Made by a program: the position numbers and the translations under genes. The notes under the pieces were generated by a model. That model was not told the origin of the DNA. It made no database searches and was given only the letters and a program-made list of their open reading frames with translations. From Saccharospirillaceae bacterium (GTDB lineage Bacteria; Pseudomonadota; Gammaproteobacteria; Pseudomonadales; Oceanobacteraceae), in the NCBI GenBank assembly GCA_022448365.1, contig JAKVCS010000008.1, positions 1 through 64,000 of the forward strand: a stretch of 64,000 nucleotides of DNA, given 5' to 3'. The stretch's first letter is position 1; the number at the start of each line of letters is the position of its first letter. Positions 28,851-39,429 of this stretch are shown here, piece by piece.

Positions 28851-31646
28851 ATGACATTGCTCTGGATTCCTCTGCTCCCGCTGTTTGGAACCCTGGTTCC
28901 CCTTTTGGCCGATCGTTTTGGCCGGCGGGTAACCTTAACGACCACGGCCTTTGTTCCTGCTATGGCATTGGTCTGCTTATTTACTCTGATGCCACAGGTA
29001 TTGGACGGTGAAGTCATTCACTGGCAAACCAGCTGGATACCCAATGCCGGATTATCCCTGGCTTACCACCTGGATGGTCTGGGCATGTTGTTCTGTTTGC
29101 TTATCCTTGGCATCGGTTTGTTGGTTTTGCTGTACGCCCGGTATTACATTTCTGACGAAGACCATATGGGGCGTTTTTACGCTTTCCTGCTGTTATTTAT
29201 GAGCGCCATGTTGGGGGTGGTGTTATCGGATAATCTGCTGCAATTATGGGCTTATTGGGAACTTACCAGCATCAGCTCGTTTCTGCTGATCAGCTTCTGG
29301 TCGGATAAAACCGACGCACGTAAAGGCGCTCGCATGGCGCTGACCATCACCGGTGCTGGTGGCCTGGCACTGTTGGCGGCATTCATTGTGATAGGCGAAA
29401 CGGTTGGTAGTTACAGTCTGACTGAGGTATTAAACAGCGGTGATTTGTTACGCGAGAGCGCAGCCTACCCACTGATTATTGTGCTGTTCCTGCTGGGAGC
29501 CTTCACTAAGTCTGCTCAGTTTCCATTTCATTTCTGGTTACCACATGCGATGGCCGCGCCAACCCCGGTATCCTCTTACCTGCATTCGGCGACCATGGTT
29601 AAGGCCGGTGTTTTCCTGTTGGCTCGTTTTTATCCGGTGCTGTCGGGGACAGAATTATGGTTTGGAGTGGTATCTCTGGTCGGTCTTGCGACTTTGCTGG
29701 TCGGCGCTTACACGGCGTTGTTTAAGCATGATTTGAAAGGACTGCTGGCGTATTCCACCATCAGTCATTTGGGGCTGATCACGCTGCTGTTTGGCCTCGA
29801 TACACCGTTGGCGGCAATTGCCGCGGTATTCCATATTATTAACCACGCAGTATTTAAAGCGTCGCTCTTCATGGCTGCTGGCATCATCGATCATGAAGCA
29901 GGTTCGCGAGACATGCGCCAGCTCAATGGTCTTTGGCAATACATGCCGATAACCGCGTCCCTGGCCATGGTTGCCGCAGCATCCATGGCTGGTGTTCCGC
30001 TGTTAAATGGTTTCTTATCGAAAGAGATGCTGTTTGCTGAAACATTGTCACAACACACGCTCGGTTCTCTGTCCTGGATTATTCCAGTGTTGGCGACTTT
30101 GGGTGGTGCTCTGGCAGTGGCGTACTCGTTGCGCTTTATACACGACGTATTCTTTAATGGTGAACCCATTAACCTGCCCAAAACGCCACATGAGCCACCG
30201 CGCTACATGCGTGTGCCAGTGGAAATTTTGGTGGTGATCTGTTTGCTTGTTGGTGTTGTGCCCAATCTCACCGTTGGTGCTTTGTTAAATGCTGCCGCAG
30301 GCGCAACGCTTCAGGCGCCTTTGCCTGAGTTCAGTCTGGCAATCTGGCACGGATTTAATATGCCATTGCTGATGAGTTTGCTGGCTGTGGTGGGCGGAAG
30401 CTTGTTGTATATCAATCGCCGTCATTTATTTAACTTTCAGGGGCAGTTTAACGAGATTGACGCTAAGGTTGAGTTCGAAAGGTACATCCAGTATCTGGTG
30501 GCTAAAGCCACTCAACTGCAGCAGGCGTTTGATAACGGTAAGTTGCAGCGATACATCACCTACCTTGTGGTGATTTCTCTGGCGGTTGCGGGCTGGCCTC
30601 TGCTCGAATTAGCTGAGGCTCACGGCAGTCGCCCCGAGCAACTGATGGAATGGCCAATGCTGGTGGCGACCATCATCGTCATAGTGGGTACTCTGGCGAC
30701 GATGATTTTCAGCCATTTACGTCTGTTATCACTGGTCATGATTTCGATTGTTGGCTTAGTGGTAGCGGTGGCCTTTGCCTATTTCTCTGCACCGGATCTG
30801 GCTTTGACCCAGTTGTCGGTGGAAGTGGCTACCATTGTGTTGTTCCTGCTGGCACTGTTCTTCCTGCCGCAAAAAACACCGCTTCAGGAAAGTTCGATTC
30901 AGCGCATTGTGCGTGATCTCGGAATCGCTTCGGCCATTGGTGCGGTGATAGGTACCTTGTGTTATGCCATGTTGACACGTCCGCTGGATACTATTTCCGA
31001 CTATTTTGTGGATAACAGCAAAACTGGCGGGGGTGGTACTAACGTCGTTAACGTGATTCTGGTTGATTTCCGTGGTTTTGATACTCTCGGTGAGATTACT
31101 GTACTGGCGATTGCTGCATTGGGTATTTTCAAACTGCTGGCTGGCATGCGGTTGTTCGTACCAACGGCGGATCAGGACGGTGTTGCCTGGTCGAAAGATA
31201 AAAACCCAATGATGCTGGCGCTGGTGTCACAGAGTTTATTGCCATTGGCGCTGCTGATTTCTGCATACATTTTCCTGCGTGGCCATAACCTGCCCGGTGG
31301 CGGTTTTATTGCAGGTTTAATTACGGCCATTGCTTTGATCCAGCAATACATTGCCCACGGAGTATCGTGGATGAAAGAGCGTATGGATTTCCCGTATCAC
31401 TATATGATCGCAATAGGCTTATTGCTGGCGATTTTGTCTGGCCTTGGTAGCTGGGTGTACGACCGACCGTTCCTGACAACCTGGTTTGATTATTTCTACT
31501 GGCCGGTGGTGGGTAAATTTGAGTTAGCCAGTGCCATGGTCTTCGATCTGGGTGTGTATTTCACTGTGATTGGCGCGACCATGTTGATTCTTGCCAATCT
31601 GGGTAAGTTAACCACCACAGAACGTCCGACCGCGGGAGTAAAATAA
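28851..31646 (+). CDS. mrpA: Mrp Na+/H+ antiporter fused subunit A/B
   Basis: The 931-residue membrane protein has an NuoL-like MrpA part with LHSATMVKAGVFLLAR and WELTSISSFLLI. Its last 150 residues are MrpB-like (RGHNLPGGGFIAGL), so A and B are fused as in group 2 Mrp/Sha/Pha systems. The complex exchanges cytoplasmic Na+ (or K+) for external protons and supports pH and salt tolerance. It is the first gene of a tightly packed six-gene operon; mrpC starts one base after its stop. Confidence 0.95.
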   Translation: MTLLWIPLLPLFGTLVPLLADRFGRRVTLTTTAFVPAMALVCLFTLMPQVLDGEVIHWQTSWIPNAGLSLAYHLDGLGMLFCLLILGIGLLVLLYARYYISDEDHMGRFYAFLLLFMSAMLGVVLSDNLLQLWAYWELTSISSFLLISFWSDKTDARKGARMALTITGAGGLALLAAFIVIGETVGSYSLTEVLNSGDLLRESAAYPLIIVLFLLGAFTKSAQFPFHFWLPHAMAAPTPVSSYLHSATMVKAGVFLLARFYPVLSGTELWFGVVSLVGLATLLVGAYTALFKHDLKGLLAYSTISHLGLITLLFGLDTPLAAIAAVFHIINHAVFKASLFMAAGIIDHEAGSRDMRQLNGLWQYMPITASLAMVAAASMAGVPLLNGFLSKEMLFAETLSQHTLGSLSWIIPVLATLGGALAVAYSLRFIHDVFFNGEPINLPKTPHEPPRYMRVPVEILVVICLLVGVVPNLTVGALLNAAAGATLQAPLPEFSLAIWHGFNMPLLMSLLAVVGGSLLYINRRHLFNFQGQFNEIDAKVEFERYIQYLVAKATQLQQAFDNGKLQRYITYLVVISLAVAGWPLLELAEAHGSRPEQLMEWPMLVATIIVIVGTLATMIFSHLRLLSLVMISIVGLVVAVAFAYFSAPDLALTQLSVEVATIVLFLLALFFLPQKTPLQESSIQRIVRDLGIASAIGAVIGTLCYAMLTRPLDTISDYFVDNSKTGGGGTNVVNVILVDFRGFDTLGEITVLAIAALGIFKLLAGMRLFVPTADQDGVAWSKDKNPMMLALVSQSLLPLALLISAYIFLRGHNLPGGGFIAGLITAIALIQQYIAHGVSWMKERMDFPYHYMIAIGLLLAILSGLGSWVYDRPFLTTWFDYFYWPVVGKFELASAMVFDLGVYFTVIGATMLILANLGKLTTTERPTAGVK

Positions 31647-31647
31647 C

Positions 31648-32022
31648 ATGGAAACTTTATATGCCGTGTGTGTCGGTGCGATCACGACCGGGGGAATTTT
31701 CCTGGTATTACGTGGTTATACCTTCGCTGTTGTTTTGGGTTTAACGCTGCTGTCTTATGCCGTGAATTTATTCTTATTCGCCAGTGGTCGTCTTGTTATT
31801 AACGGCGCTGCTATCCTCGGTGAAAGCGAACAATACGCCGATCCGTTACCTCAGGCTCTGGTCTTAACCGCAATAGTTATTGGTTTTGCCATGACTGCAT
31901 TCGCGTTAATTCTGGCCTTGCGTGCGCGGTCTGACTTAGGCAATGACCAGGTTGATGGTAAAACAGAAATTCACGATGATCTGCCGCAAAAAGGTCGCCG
32001 TAATGGGGGGGAAGATAAATGA
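31648..32022 (+). CDS. mrpC: Mrp antiporter subunit C (NuoK-like)
   Basis: This 124-residue protein has three transmembrane helices like NuoK and contains ADPLPQALVLTAIVIGFA, characteristic of MrpC. A hydrophilic C-terminal tail of about 30 residues follows. Its stop overlaps the mrpD start (ATGA). Confidence 0.93.
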   Translation: METLYAVCVGAITTGGIFLVLRGYTFAVVLGLTLLSYAVNLFLFASGRLVINGAAILGESEQYADPLPQALVLTAIVIGFAMTAFALILALRARSDLGNDQVDGKTEIHDDLPQKGRRNGGEDK

Positions 32023-33548
32023 GCCTGATGGATCATCTGATTTTTTTCCCGGTACTATTACCGCTGATTACCGGTGTGTTATTACTACTACCGCCATTAC
32101 ATGAAGACTTGCCTCGTCAGCGGATGATGGTATTCGCCGCTAATGCCGCACTGGTTTTGATTGCTCTGCTATTGCTTGGTAACAGCCTTAAATACGGTAC
32201 TCAGGTCTATATGATGGGGGACTGGCAGGCACCGTTTGGAATTGCATTGGTAAACGATACGCTGGCATCGGTGATGCTGGTATTAACGTCTATTCTGGCG
32301 CTGGCAGCACACTTATACGCCTGTGCTGGTGATGACGAAAAAGGCCCCTTTTTCCAACCGCTGTTTATGTTTCAGATTGTTGGTATTAATGGCGCTTTTC
32401 TGACTGGTGATATCTTTAACCTGTTTGTTTTCTTCGAGATTTTATTAATTGCATCTTATTCATTGCTGATCCACGGTGGCGGCAAACAGCGCACTCAGGC
32501 AGCCGTACATTATGTGTTATTAAATCTTGCGGGTTCAGCCATGTTCCTGTTTGGTTTGGGTATGATCTATGCGTCATTCGGTACGCTCAATATGGCCGAC
32601 CTGGCATATAAAGTTGCCCACCTGAACGAAGAGAATATCGAGCTGGCCAAGTCTGGTGGCTTATTATTGTTAGTCGTATTCGGTCTAAAAGCCGCGTTGT
32701 TACCAATGCACTTCTGGTTGCCTCGCACTTACGCATACACGTCGACACCTGTGGCTGCACTGTTCGCTATTATGACTAAGGTCGGGATTTACAGTATATG
32801 GCGTGTTCATACTGCTATCTTTGGTGATCATGCCGGAGAGTTGGCCGGCTTAGCTATTGGCTGGTTATGGCCATTGGCGCTGATGACTCTGGTAGCGGGA
32901 ATTATCGCTGTTATGGCAAGTCAGACGTTAAAAATGTTAGCAGCCAATCTGGTGATTGTTTCAGCCGGAACGTTATTGGTTACCCTGGCGTTGAATACTC
33001 CTGAGGCGACGGCTGCGGGTTTGTATTATCTGATTCACAGCACGTTATTATCAGCGGCATTATTTTTAATTGCCGGGTTAATTCAGGAGCAACGTGCCCA
33101 GGCTCAGGACCGATTTGTTAAAGGTCGGCCAGTATCACAACCCTTATTAATTGGCGCTTTGTTTTTTATCGCTGCGCTGGGTTTGATTGGTATGCCTCCC
33201 TTCTCAGGCTTCGTCGGTAAAATCCTGATTCTGCAGGCATCGTCAGATGTACTCGAAGCTTCCTGGATCTGGGCTCCATTACTGATGTCAGGTTTAACGG
33301 CGATGGTTATGTTAACCCGCGCCGGCAGCACCCTGTTCTGGCGTGCCGCAGGCCAGCCTGCACAGGAAACCAAAGCGCATGCGTTACAAGTGACTGCGGT
33401 AGTTGTTCTGCTTTTATGTTCGCCGTTGATGGTGATATTTGGCGGGCCATTATCGGATCTAACTGTTACGGCTGCACAGCAGCTGCACAAGGTACCGATG
33501 CCGGTGCTCGCCACTGGCGACTTACCCGTAGCGGAGGTATTACCATGA
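32019..33548 (+). CDS. mrpD: Mrp antiporter subunit D (NuoN/M-like)
   Basis: The 509-residue protein has about 14 helices and the MrpD/complex I pattern FLTGDIFNLFVFFEILLIAS and LKAALLPMHFWLPRTY. With MrpA it forms the ion-conducting core of the antiporter. It overlaps mrpC and mrpE by 4 nt each. Confidence 0.95.
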   Translation: MSLMDHLIFFPVLLPLITGVLLLLPPLHEDLPRQRMMVFAANAALVLIALLLLGNSLKYGTQVYMMGDWQAPFGIALVNDTLASVMLVLTSILALAAHLYACAGDDEKGPFFQPLFMFQIVGINGAFLTGDIFNLFVFFEILLIASYSLLIHGGGKQRTQAAVHYVLLNLAGSAMFLFGLGMIYASFGTLNMADLAYKVAHLNEENIELAKSGGLLLLVVFGLKAALLPMHFWLPRTYAYTSTPVAALFAIMTKVGIYSIWRVHTAIFGDHAGELAGLAIGWLWPLALMTLVAGIIAVMASQTLKMLAANLVIVSAGTLLVTLALNTPEATAAGLYYLIHSTLLSAALFLIAGLIQEQRAQAQDRFVKGRPVSQPLLIGALFFIAALGLIGMPPFSGFVGKILILQASSDVLEASWIWAPLLMSGLTAMVMLTRAGSTLFWRAAGQPAQETKAHALQVTAVVVLLLCSPLMVIFGGPLSDLTVTAAQQLHKVPMPVLATGDLPVAEVLP

Positions 33549-34030
33549 TTGCACGCTTACTTCCTATGCCGATGCACAGCACCTTGTTGCTGGTTGTGTG
33601 GTTATTATTAAACGGTCTCTCTGCAGGGCAGTTATTATTGGGGACCATCCTGGCGATTGTTATTCCATTACTGACTTCACCATTCGCAGATCACCAGAGT
33701 AAGGTGAAAAAGCCTTTTGCAATGGCAGTTTACGTATTGCGTTTATTGTGGGATATCGTTGTTTCTAATGTGGAAGTCGCACATCGGGTATTGCGAAGCA
33801 ATCGTAAGTTAAATCCTGGTTTTATTGCTTTTCCTTTGGAATTAACCGGAGATTTTCCGTTAACGGTATTGGCCAGCACTATCTCCCTAACGCCGGGTAC
33901 TGTAAGTGTCGACTTTTCTGAAGATAAACAATGGCTCTATATTCATGCGTTGCACATCGACAATGAACAGGAAATTATTGATTCCATTCGTGATCGTTAC
34001 GAACAGCCACTAAAGGAGATTTTCTCATGA
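33545..34030 (+). CDS. mrpE: Mrp antiporter subunit E
   Basis: The 161-residue protein has two N-terminal transmembrane segments and the conserved VVSNVEVAHRVL and TISLTPGTVSVD motifs. ATG 33545 is chosen because GGAGG lies 7 nt upstream and it overlaps the mrpD stop (ATGA). The longer frame from 33416 has no membrane or family features. Confidence 0.94.
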   Translation: MIARLLPMPMHSTLLLVVWLLLNGLSAGQLLLGTILAIVIPLLTSPFADHQSKVKKPFAMAVYVLRLLWDIVVSNVEVAHRVLRSNRKLNPGFIAFPLELTGDFPLTVLASTISLTPGTVSVDFSEDKQWLYIHALHIDNEQEIIDSIRDRYEQPLKEIFS

Positions 34031-34311
34031 GTAGTGCAGATGTTCTGAGTTACGCCATCCTCGGTACCGGGCTGTTGGTTTTGGTATCGCTATTATTGAA
34101 TGTTTGGCGTATTTTATTGGGCCCGGAAATTACCGACCGTATTCTGGCTCTGGATACATTATACATTAATAGTATTGCACTGATTATTTTAATGGGTTTA
34201 CACAATGGTTCAGCGCTGTATTTCGAAGGTGCGTTGTTAATTGCCATGCTGGGCTTTGTGAGTACTGCGGCACTGAGTAAATACCTGTTGCGCGGAGATA
34301 TTATTGAGTGA
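34027..34311 (+). CDS. mrpF: Mrp antiporter subunit F
   Basis: The 94-residue protein has three helices and the MrpF motif GPEITDRILALDTL. AAGGAG precedes the start, which overlaps the mrpE stop. Confidence 0.94.
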   Translation: MSSADVLSYAILGTGLLVLVSLLLNVWRILLGPEITDRILALDTLYINSIALIILMGLHNGSALYFEGALLIAMLGFVSTAALSKYLLRGDIIE

Positions 34312-34706
34312 TGGAAAATTCAGATTTATTTAATTATCTGGTGGCTGGCTTGCTGATTATTGGCGGCTTTTTCGTATTTGTGGGCTCTTTAGGGTTGGCT
34401 AAATTACCAGATTTTTTCACACGTTTGCATGCGCCAACGAAAGCTACCACTCTTGGCATCGGTTCTGTACTGATAGCCTCCATGTTAGTGACCAGTGTGC
34501 GTGAAGGTGGCTTCAGTGTTTATGAGCTGGTAATCAGCTTATTCCTGTTTATCACAGCTCCGGTTTCTGCCCATATGATGGCAAAAGCTGCACTGCATAA
34601 AAAAATCTCTATGTTAGATCGAACGAAAAACCATGACATGACGGCACGAATTGCGGCCCAAAAAACGCCGCAAGAAGAACAACAGCCGGAAGATTCTCCG
34701 GCCTGA
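34311..34706 (+). CDS. mrpG: Mrp antiporter subunit G
   Basis: The 131-residue protein has three helices and the MrpG motif GSLGLAKLPDFFTRLHAPTKATTLG. ATG 34311 shares one base with the mrpF stop; a GTG at 34308 is an alternative start. The C-terminus is charged and rich in Gln. It is the last mrp gene. Confidence 0.92.
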   Translation: MENSDLFNYLVAGLLIIGGFFVFVGSLGLAKLPDFFTRLHAPTKATTLGIGSVLIASMLVTSVREGGFSVYELVISLFLFITAPVSAHMMAKAALHKKISMLDRTKNHDMTARIAAQKTPQEEQQPEDSPA

Positions 34707-34732
34707 AGTCTTCCCCGGTCTCATTACATTTG

Positions 34733-34768
34733 AAAGCCCTGTTGGTGTTAATCAATAGGGCTTTATTG
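34733..34768 (+). terminator. Probable terminator of the mrp operon
   Basis: AAAGCCCT (34733-34740) and AGGGCTTT (34757-34764) form an 8-bp stem with a 16-nt loop, followed by only a short T stretch. Confidence 0.5.
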
Positions 34769-35306
34769 GTTACAAACTTGCAGATAATCAGTGACTGGGC
34801 CATGATAAAAAGATATTCGGAAAACAGAAATCCTGATGCGTCTGGATGATCTTGTTTTAGCACCCAAATAAGTTATTCAAATCAATTATTGATATTATTA
34901 TGTTGGCCAGTTATACGACTTATTTAAGCTTCAGTGTTGGCAAGTCAATGCAGGATTAACGGCATTTAATATCAATGATTAACCCTGCCACTCATGCTAA
35001 ATTCTTAAAAGGCTGATAAAAGCGTTCTTGCCGGATTATGGTGATGATAGCTTTAGGATCAGTACATTAAGCCTAGTCTTGTGAGTAGCATAAGCAGGAA
35101 TCCATTGCCATGGAATGCGTAATGAAAAATCTTTTCTATCAGTAATAACAGGGTATGTGCTGGATTGCCGGTTTATACCGAAACATTTAATCGCCTGAAC
35201 ATATTCTTAGAGATTGCAAATTCCAGCGTATTGCCTGCGGCCATTGCGGCATGCTGAACAACGGCAGCAACCCCCTGCTTTTATGAGTTAACCAAAGGTA
35301 CACATT
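34769..35306. other. Intergenic stretch without recognised genes
   Basis: Between mrpG and the spanin-like cassette lies about 600 bp that is richer in AT than its surroundings. No long ORF, RNA gene or clear promoter was recognised. It has the look of decayed or foreign sequence, but no homology can be stated. Confidence 0.4.
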
Positions 35307-35729
35307 ATGTTTGGCATCAAATCGACGTTAATAACGGCCGGTGTGGGGATCGCAGCGGTCGCCACTATGGCTTTTTTATGGAAATCAGAAGAACTGAAAG
35401 CCGCTAAACTGGAGACCCGGTTAGAGATGATTCGCACGGAACTGGTGCAATCCAAGAGCAATAATCTGTCATTAAAAACCCAACTAACAAAACAAAATAA
35501 AGATCTGGCGCGTTTACAGACTCTGGCAGAAGTGAATCAGGAGAAAATTAATGAACTTGAGCATGATCGTGACGACGCCCGTAAGGAAACTGCAACAGCG
35601 ATTGATCAGATTAACCAGCTACGCTCAAAAGAACTGGAAATGGCCCGACAACAGCCATATTCACGCGGTAACCTTGCTCACAAGCGTTTGTCTGACAGCA
35701 TGCAGCGGATTGCCGGAACGCAAGATTGA
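35307..35729 (+). CDS. Rz-like inner-membrane spanin candidate
   Basis: The 140-residue protein has one N-terminal transmembrane segment (about 6-25), then a long charged coiled coil (about 30-110). It ends in a polar tail (QPYSRGNLAHKRLSDSMQRI) comparable in placement to the C-terminus of phage i-spanins such as LysB of P2. A second gene overlaps its 3' part in the +1 frame and encodes a proline-rich lipoprotein, the classic Rz/Rz1 layout. I-spanins span the periplasm and fuse membranes at phage lysis. There is no holin, endolysin or other phage gene nearby. Structure-based call; sequence family not confirmed. Confidence 0.5.
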   Translation: MFGIKSTLITAGVGIAAVATMAFLWKSEELKAAKLETRLEMIRTELVQSKSNNLSLKTQLTKQNKDLARLQTLAEVNQEKINELEHDRDDARKETATAIDQINQLRSKELEMARQQPYSRGNLAHKRLSDSMQRIAGTQD

Positions 35730-36156
35730 GCGTATCCAGGTTGTCAGTATTCCGGCGTTACCACCAGTTATAACGCTTGCCCCTCCGTCCCCACCCAACT
35801 CGACTTTGCCACCGGTATTGGTGACGACGGCTGACGATGTAGCCTATTACATTGAGGCTTGTGACGCTTTCTCTGATGTCGATGACGATGACTCTGACGC
35901 AGTTGCCCGGTTGCAGCAGGATTACCCGGGATTGTCGCGTAGCTCCGCCTGCGATTGGGCAGTGTACGGTTTCACTGTTCAGGGGTGGCTTAACTTCGAA
36001 GCTTATATGTCAGAGCTGGCTGGTTACGTCGAACAATTGCGGGCTCATATTGATTATCAGAATCGTATGATGGAAGAACGGCAGAAAATTGTAGCTGAGC
36101 GCGATAAAGCACTGATTGATATGCAATCGAGCCGCGAAACCAGCAGCATCGAATAA
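35551..36156 (+). CDS. Rz1-like proline-rich lipoprotein (o-spanin candidate) overlapping the previous gene
   Basis: The frame is +1 relative to the upstream gene and overlaps it by up to 179 nt. A hydrophobic run ends in the lipobox LTAC (Cys51), after which the mature protein is proline-rich (ALPPVITLAPPSPP), like outer-membrane spanin subunits. It then continues for about 110 residues more than Rz1, with an acidic stretch and a C-terminal coiled coil. The n-region is long from ATG 35551; TTG 35602 is another possible start. Together with the upstream coiled-coil protein it could bridge the two membranes. Confidence 0.5.
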   Translation: MNLSMIVTTPVRKLQQRLIRLTSYAQKNWKWPDNSHIHAVTLLTSVCLTACSGLPERKIERIQVVSIPALPPVITLAPPSPPNSTLPPVLVTTADDVAYYIEACDAFSDVDDDDSDAVARLQQDYPGLSRSSACDWAVYGFTVQGWLNFEAYMSELAGYVEQLRAHIDYQNRMMEERQKIVAERDKALIDMQSSRETSSIE

Positions 36157-36245
36157 GCGGTTTGTATGCTATATCAGAAGGCCGATGAATGAGGTGATGT
36201 CACGAATGAGCAGGAGAGTGCTTAAACATGAAGCGCGAAAATCGC

Positions 36246-36293
36246 GGATAAAAAATCCCCGCTTCAGATAGCTGAAGCGGGGATTTTTTATCC
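36246..36293. terminator. Perfect bidirectional terminator
   Basis: A perfect 22-bp inverted repeat (36246-36267 with 36272-36293) surrounds loop ATAG. Inside each arm a GC-rich core CCCCGCTTCAG is flanked by runs of A or T. It ends the spanin-like cassette on + and acrB on -. Confidence 0.95.
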
Positions 36294-36321
36294 GGGGGTT
36301 ACGGGTTGCAGCCTGAACAAA

Positions 36322-39300
36322 TCAGACTTTCTTCCCTTTAATTTTTTCCCTCGCGGTTTGCATCATGACGTACAGTGCCGGAATCAGGAAGATACCAATC
36401 ACTGTTGCAAATAACATCCCAGAGAGCACTACGAAACCGATTGATATACGGCTCATTGCGCCGGCACCACTGGCAACGATTAATGGCGCAACGCCGAGAA
36501 TAAAGGAGAAGGCGGTCATCATGACTGCGCGGAATCGCAAGCTGGCAGCTTCTTCGGCAGCATCCAGAATTGATTTACCTTCTTCCCGAAGTTGCTTAGC
36601 GAATTCGACAATCAGAATGGCGGATTTACTGGCCAGACCAATTAACATCACCAAGCCAACCTGAGCGTATAAATTGTTATCCAGTCCATTGATTAAATAC
36701 AACGGAACTAACGCGCCCATAATTGCAACGACCACTGACAGGATAACTGCCAACGGAATCGTCCAGCTTTCGTATTGTGCCACCAGAAACAGATAAGCAA
36801 ACAATAACGACAACGAGAAGATCAGAACCACGTAACCCGCGGATTCACGTTCCTGCTGTGCGGTACCTGTCCATTCCAGTACATACCCGGATGGCAACAC
36901 ATCAGCGACAATCCGTTCAACTTCCTGCATCACATCACCACTACTGAAGCCATCTGCGGGTGTGATGTTGATGCCGGCATTGCGGTATGTGTTGTAGCGA
37001 TCCAGTTTTTGCGGCCCCAGTGCCTGGCGGATATCCAGAATTGATCCTGCAGGAACCAGTGCACCATTATCCGACTTAATATAAATACCGCTGATGTCTG
37101 CGATGGCATCACGATATTCACTTTCAGCCTGGAGCATCACGCGATAATTGCGGCCGTATAACGTGAAATCATTCACGTAGGACGAACCCAGCTGGCTTTG
37201 CAGGGTATTAAATACAGTCGCTGGTGAAACGTTGAGAGTCGCGGCTTTTTCACGATCCAGAATGACTTCCAACTGAGGATTGTTGGCGTTGTAAAAGGTG
37301 AAAGCCTGTTTGATTCGATCAGAGCTGTTCAGTGCCAGAATTAAACTGTTTGCTACCTGGGCCAGGGCTTGTGGTGTGTCGTTTGCCTGATCCAGCAGGT
37401 TAGCTTCCAGTCCACCGGCAGTACCAAGACCAGGAATCGGTGGGGGTGGGAAACCAAAGGCATTAGCTCCGGGTATGGCCTGTAATTCTTTGGTCATTTG
37501 CTGAAAGGTGACGTACCAAGGAGTATCTGGACGTTCATCCCAATCTGTTAATACCGGCAACATAAAAGCGTTGTTGGAAGCGGCACCACCAATTAAGCCG
37601 AAGCCACTGATGGTCATCGTGCGCTCAATTTCGGGAATTTCCAGCAGCGTTTCATCAATGCTCGCCGCCAGATCTGTGGTGCGATTGACTGATGCGCCCT
37701 GAGGCAGCGAAATATCAACAAAGAATGCTCCCTGGTCTTCATAGGGAATGAAACCAGTTGGCGTATTTTTGAATAAAAACGCAGTTGCACCACAAATAAT
37801 TACCAGGAGCGATACAGTGGTCATAACGCGTTTATTCAGGAATACAGCACCTCGTACGTATGTTATCCGGGCGCCATCCACGCGACGATTAAACCAGGCA
37901 AAGAATCCTTTTGGTTCGGCTTCCGGTTTTAGCAGTAAGGCACATAACGCCGGTGACAAAGTTAAAGCGTTCAGTGAAGACAAAGCAACGGCAACGGAAA
38001 TGGTGACCGCGAACTGAGTGTATAATTTACCGGTTAAACCCGGCATGAAAGCCACCGGAACGAATACCGCCAGAAGCACCAGCGTCGTGGCGATGACCGG
38101 ACCAATCACTTCGCTCATGGATTTGGCAGTCGCCGCCGGAGCATCAAGGTTATCCTCCTTCATGTGGCGCTTAACGTTTTCTACCACCACAATCGCATCA
38201 TCCACCACAATACCAATGGCCAGAATCAGAGCAAACAGAGAAATAGTATTTATTGAAAATCCCGCCGCTTGCAGCGCAACAAAGGTACCAACCAACGAAA
38301 CCGGGATGGTTGCCGATGGAATTAAAGTGGCACGCCAGTCGCCCAGGAACAGGAAGGTTACGGCAATTACCAGAATAAAGGTCATTATCAGCGTATCGAC
38401 AACTTCGGAAATCGATGCGCGCACAAAGCGGGTGGAGTCATAAAATACCTGATATTCCATACCTTCCGGAAAGTACTCGCTGAGGCGCTCCATTTCTGAG
38501 ATAACTTTATCGGCAACATCCAGTGCGTTGGCACCTGGGCTTTGATAAATGGCGAACGGAACTCCTGGTTTGCCGTTAACACGCATCTTAAAACCATACG
38601 TTTGCGAACCCAGTTCGACACGGGCAACGTCTTTCAGATAAATACGTGAACCATCACGACTGGTTTTAACGATAATGTTTTCGAATTCTTTGGCGTCGCT
38701 TAAACGGCCTTTACTGGTAATGGTGAACTGGAATTGCTGGTCGCTGCTAACCGGAGGTGCGCCAATCTGTCCCAGTGCCGCCTGAACCGATTGACTTTGA
38801 ATAGCCGAGCTGATGTCACTCGGTGTTAAGTTCATTGCCTGTAGCCGATCCGGATCAAGCCAGATACGCATACCGTATTCCATACTGCCAAACTGCGAGG
38901 CACTGCCCACACCGTTAATACGGGCAATAGCATCTTCCACATAAATCGACGAGTAATTACTCATAAACAGATTATCGAGACTTTCATCCGGTGATGTCAG
39001 AGCAATAACCATCAGCATTGAGCTGGATTGTTTCTGAGTCGTCACACCACGACGAACAACATCCTGTGGCAGGCTGGCATTCGCCAGTGCAACACGGTTT
39101 TGTACATTGACCGCAGCCTGGTCAGGGTCGGTGCCAACCTTAAATGTCACGGTCAGCGTATAGCTGCCATCGTTGCCACTGGTTGAACTCATGTACAACA
39201 TATCGTCGACACCGTTCACCATAGATTCAATTGGCGTGGCGACCGTCTCTTCCACAGTCTGGGCATTCGCACCAGTGTAGCTGGCTTCAACTTTCACCTG

Positions 39301-39426
39301 AGGCGGGGTGATGTCCGGATACTGAGTAACGGGCAAACTGACCACGGCCAGCAAACCCGCAATCATGATGACAATGGATATCACCAATGCGAATTTGGGG
39401 CGATTAATAAAAAAGCGTGAAAACAT
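36322..39426 (-). CDS. acrB: RND multidrug efflux permease (AcrB/MexB type)
   Basis: The 1034-residue protein has the HAE1 layout of 12 helices and two large periplasmic loops. The N-terminus [20 protein letters not shown] and the proton-relay motif [14 protein letters not shown] in helix 4 are diagnostic. It is the proton-driven pump of a tripartite exporter spanning inner and outer membranes. It starts 3 nt after acrA. No outer-membrane channel gene is adjacent, so a TolC-like partner must come from elsewhere. Confidence 0.95.
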   Translation of the reverse strand: MFSRFFINRPKFALVISIVIMIAGLLAVVSLPVTQYPDITPPQVKVEASYTGANAQTVEETVATPIESMVNGVDDMLYMSSTSGNDGSYTLTVTFKVGTDPDQAAVNVQNRVALANASLPQDVVRRGVTTQKQSSSMLMVIALTSPDESLDNLFMSNYSSIYVEDAIARINGVGSASQFGSMEYGMRIWLDPDRLQAMNLTPSDISSAIQSQSVQAALGQIGAPPVSSDQQFQFTITSKGRLSDAKEFENIIVKTSRDGSRIYLKDVARVELGSQTYGFKMRVNGKPGVPFAIYQSPGANALDVADKVISEMERLSEYFPEGMEYQVFYDSTRFVRASISEVVDTLIMTFILVIAVTFLFLGDWRATLIPSATIPVSLVGTFVALQAAGFSINTISLFALILAIGIVVDDAIVVVENVKRHMKEDNLDAPAATAKSMSEVIGPVIATTLVLLAVFVPVAFMPGLTGKLYTQFAVTISVAVALSSLNALTLSPALCALLLKPEAEPKGFFAWFNRRVDGARITYVRGAVFLNKRVMTTVSLLVIICGATAFLFKNTPTGFIPYEDQGAFFVDISLPQGASVNRTTDLAASIDETLLEIPEIERTMTISGFGLIGGAASNNAFMLPVLTDWDERPDTPWYVTFQQMTKELQAIPGANAFGFPPPPIPGLGTAGGLEANLLDQANDTPQALAQVANSLILALNSSDRIKQAFTFYNANNPQLEVILDREKAATLNVSPATVFNTLQSQLGSSYVNDFTLYGRNYRVMLQAESEYRDAIADISGIYIKSDNGALVPAGSILDIRQALGPQKLDRYNTYRNAGINITPADGFSSGDVMQEVERIVADVLPSGYVLEWTGTAQQERESAGYVVLIFSLSLLFAYLFLVAQYESWTIPLAVILSVVVAIMGALVPLYLINGLDNNLYAQVGLVMLIGLASKSAILIVEFAKQLREEGKSILDAAEEAASLRFRAVMMTAFSFILGVAPLIVASGAGAMSRISIGFVVLSGMLFATVIGIFLIPALYVMMQTAREKIKGKKV

Positions 39427-39429
39427 AAA

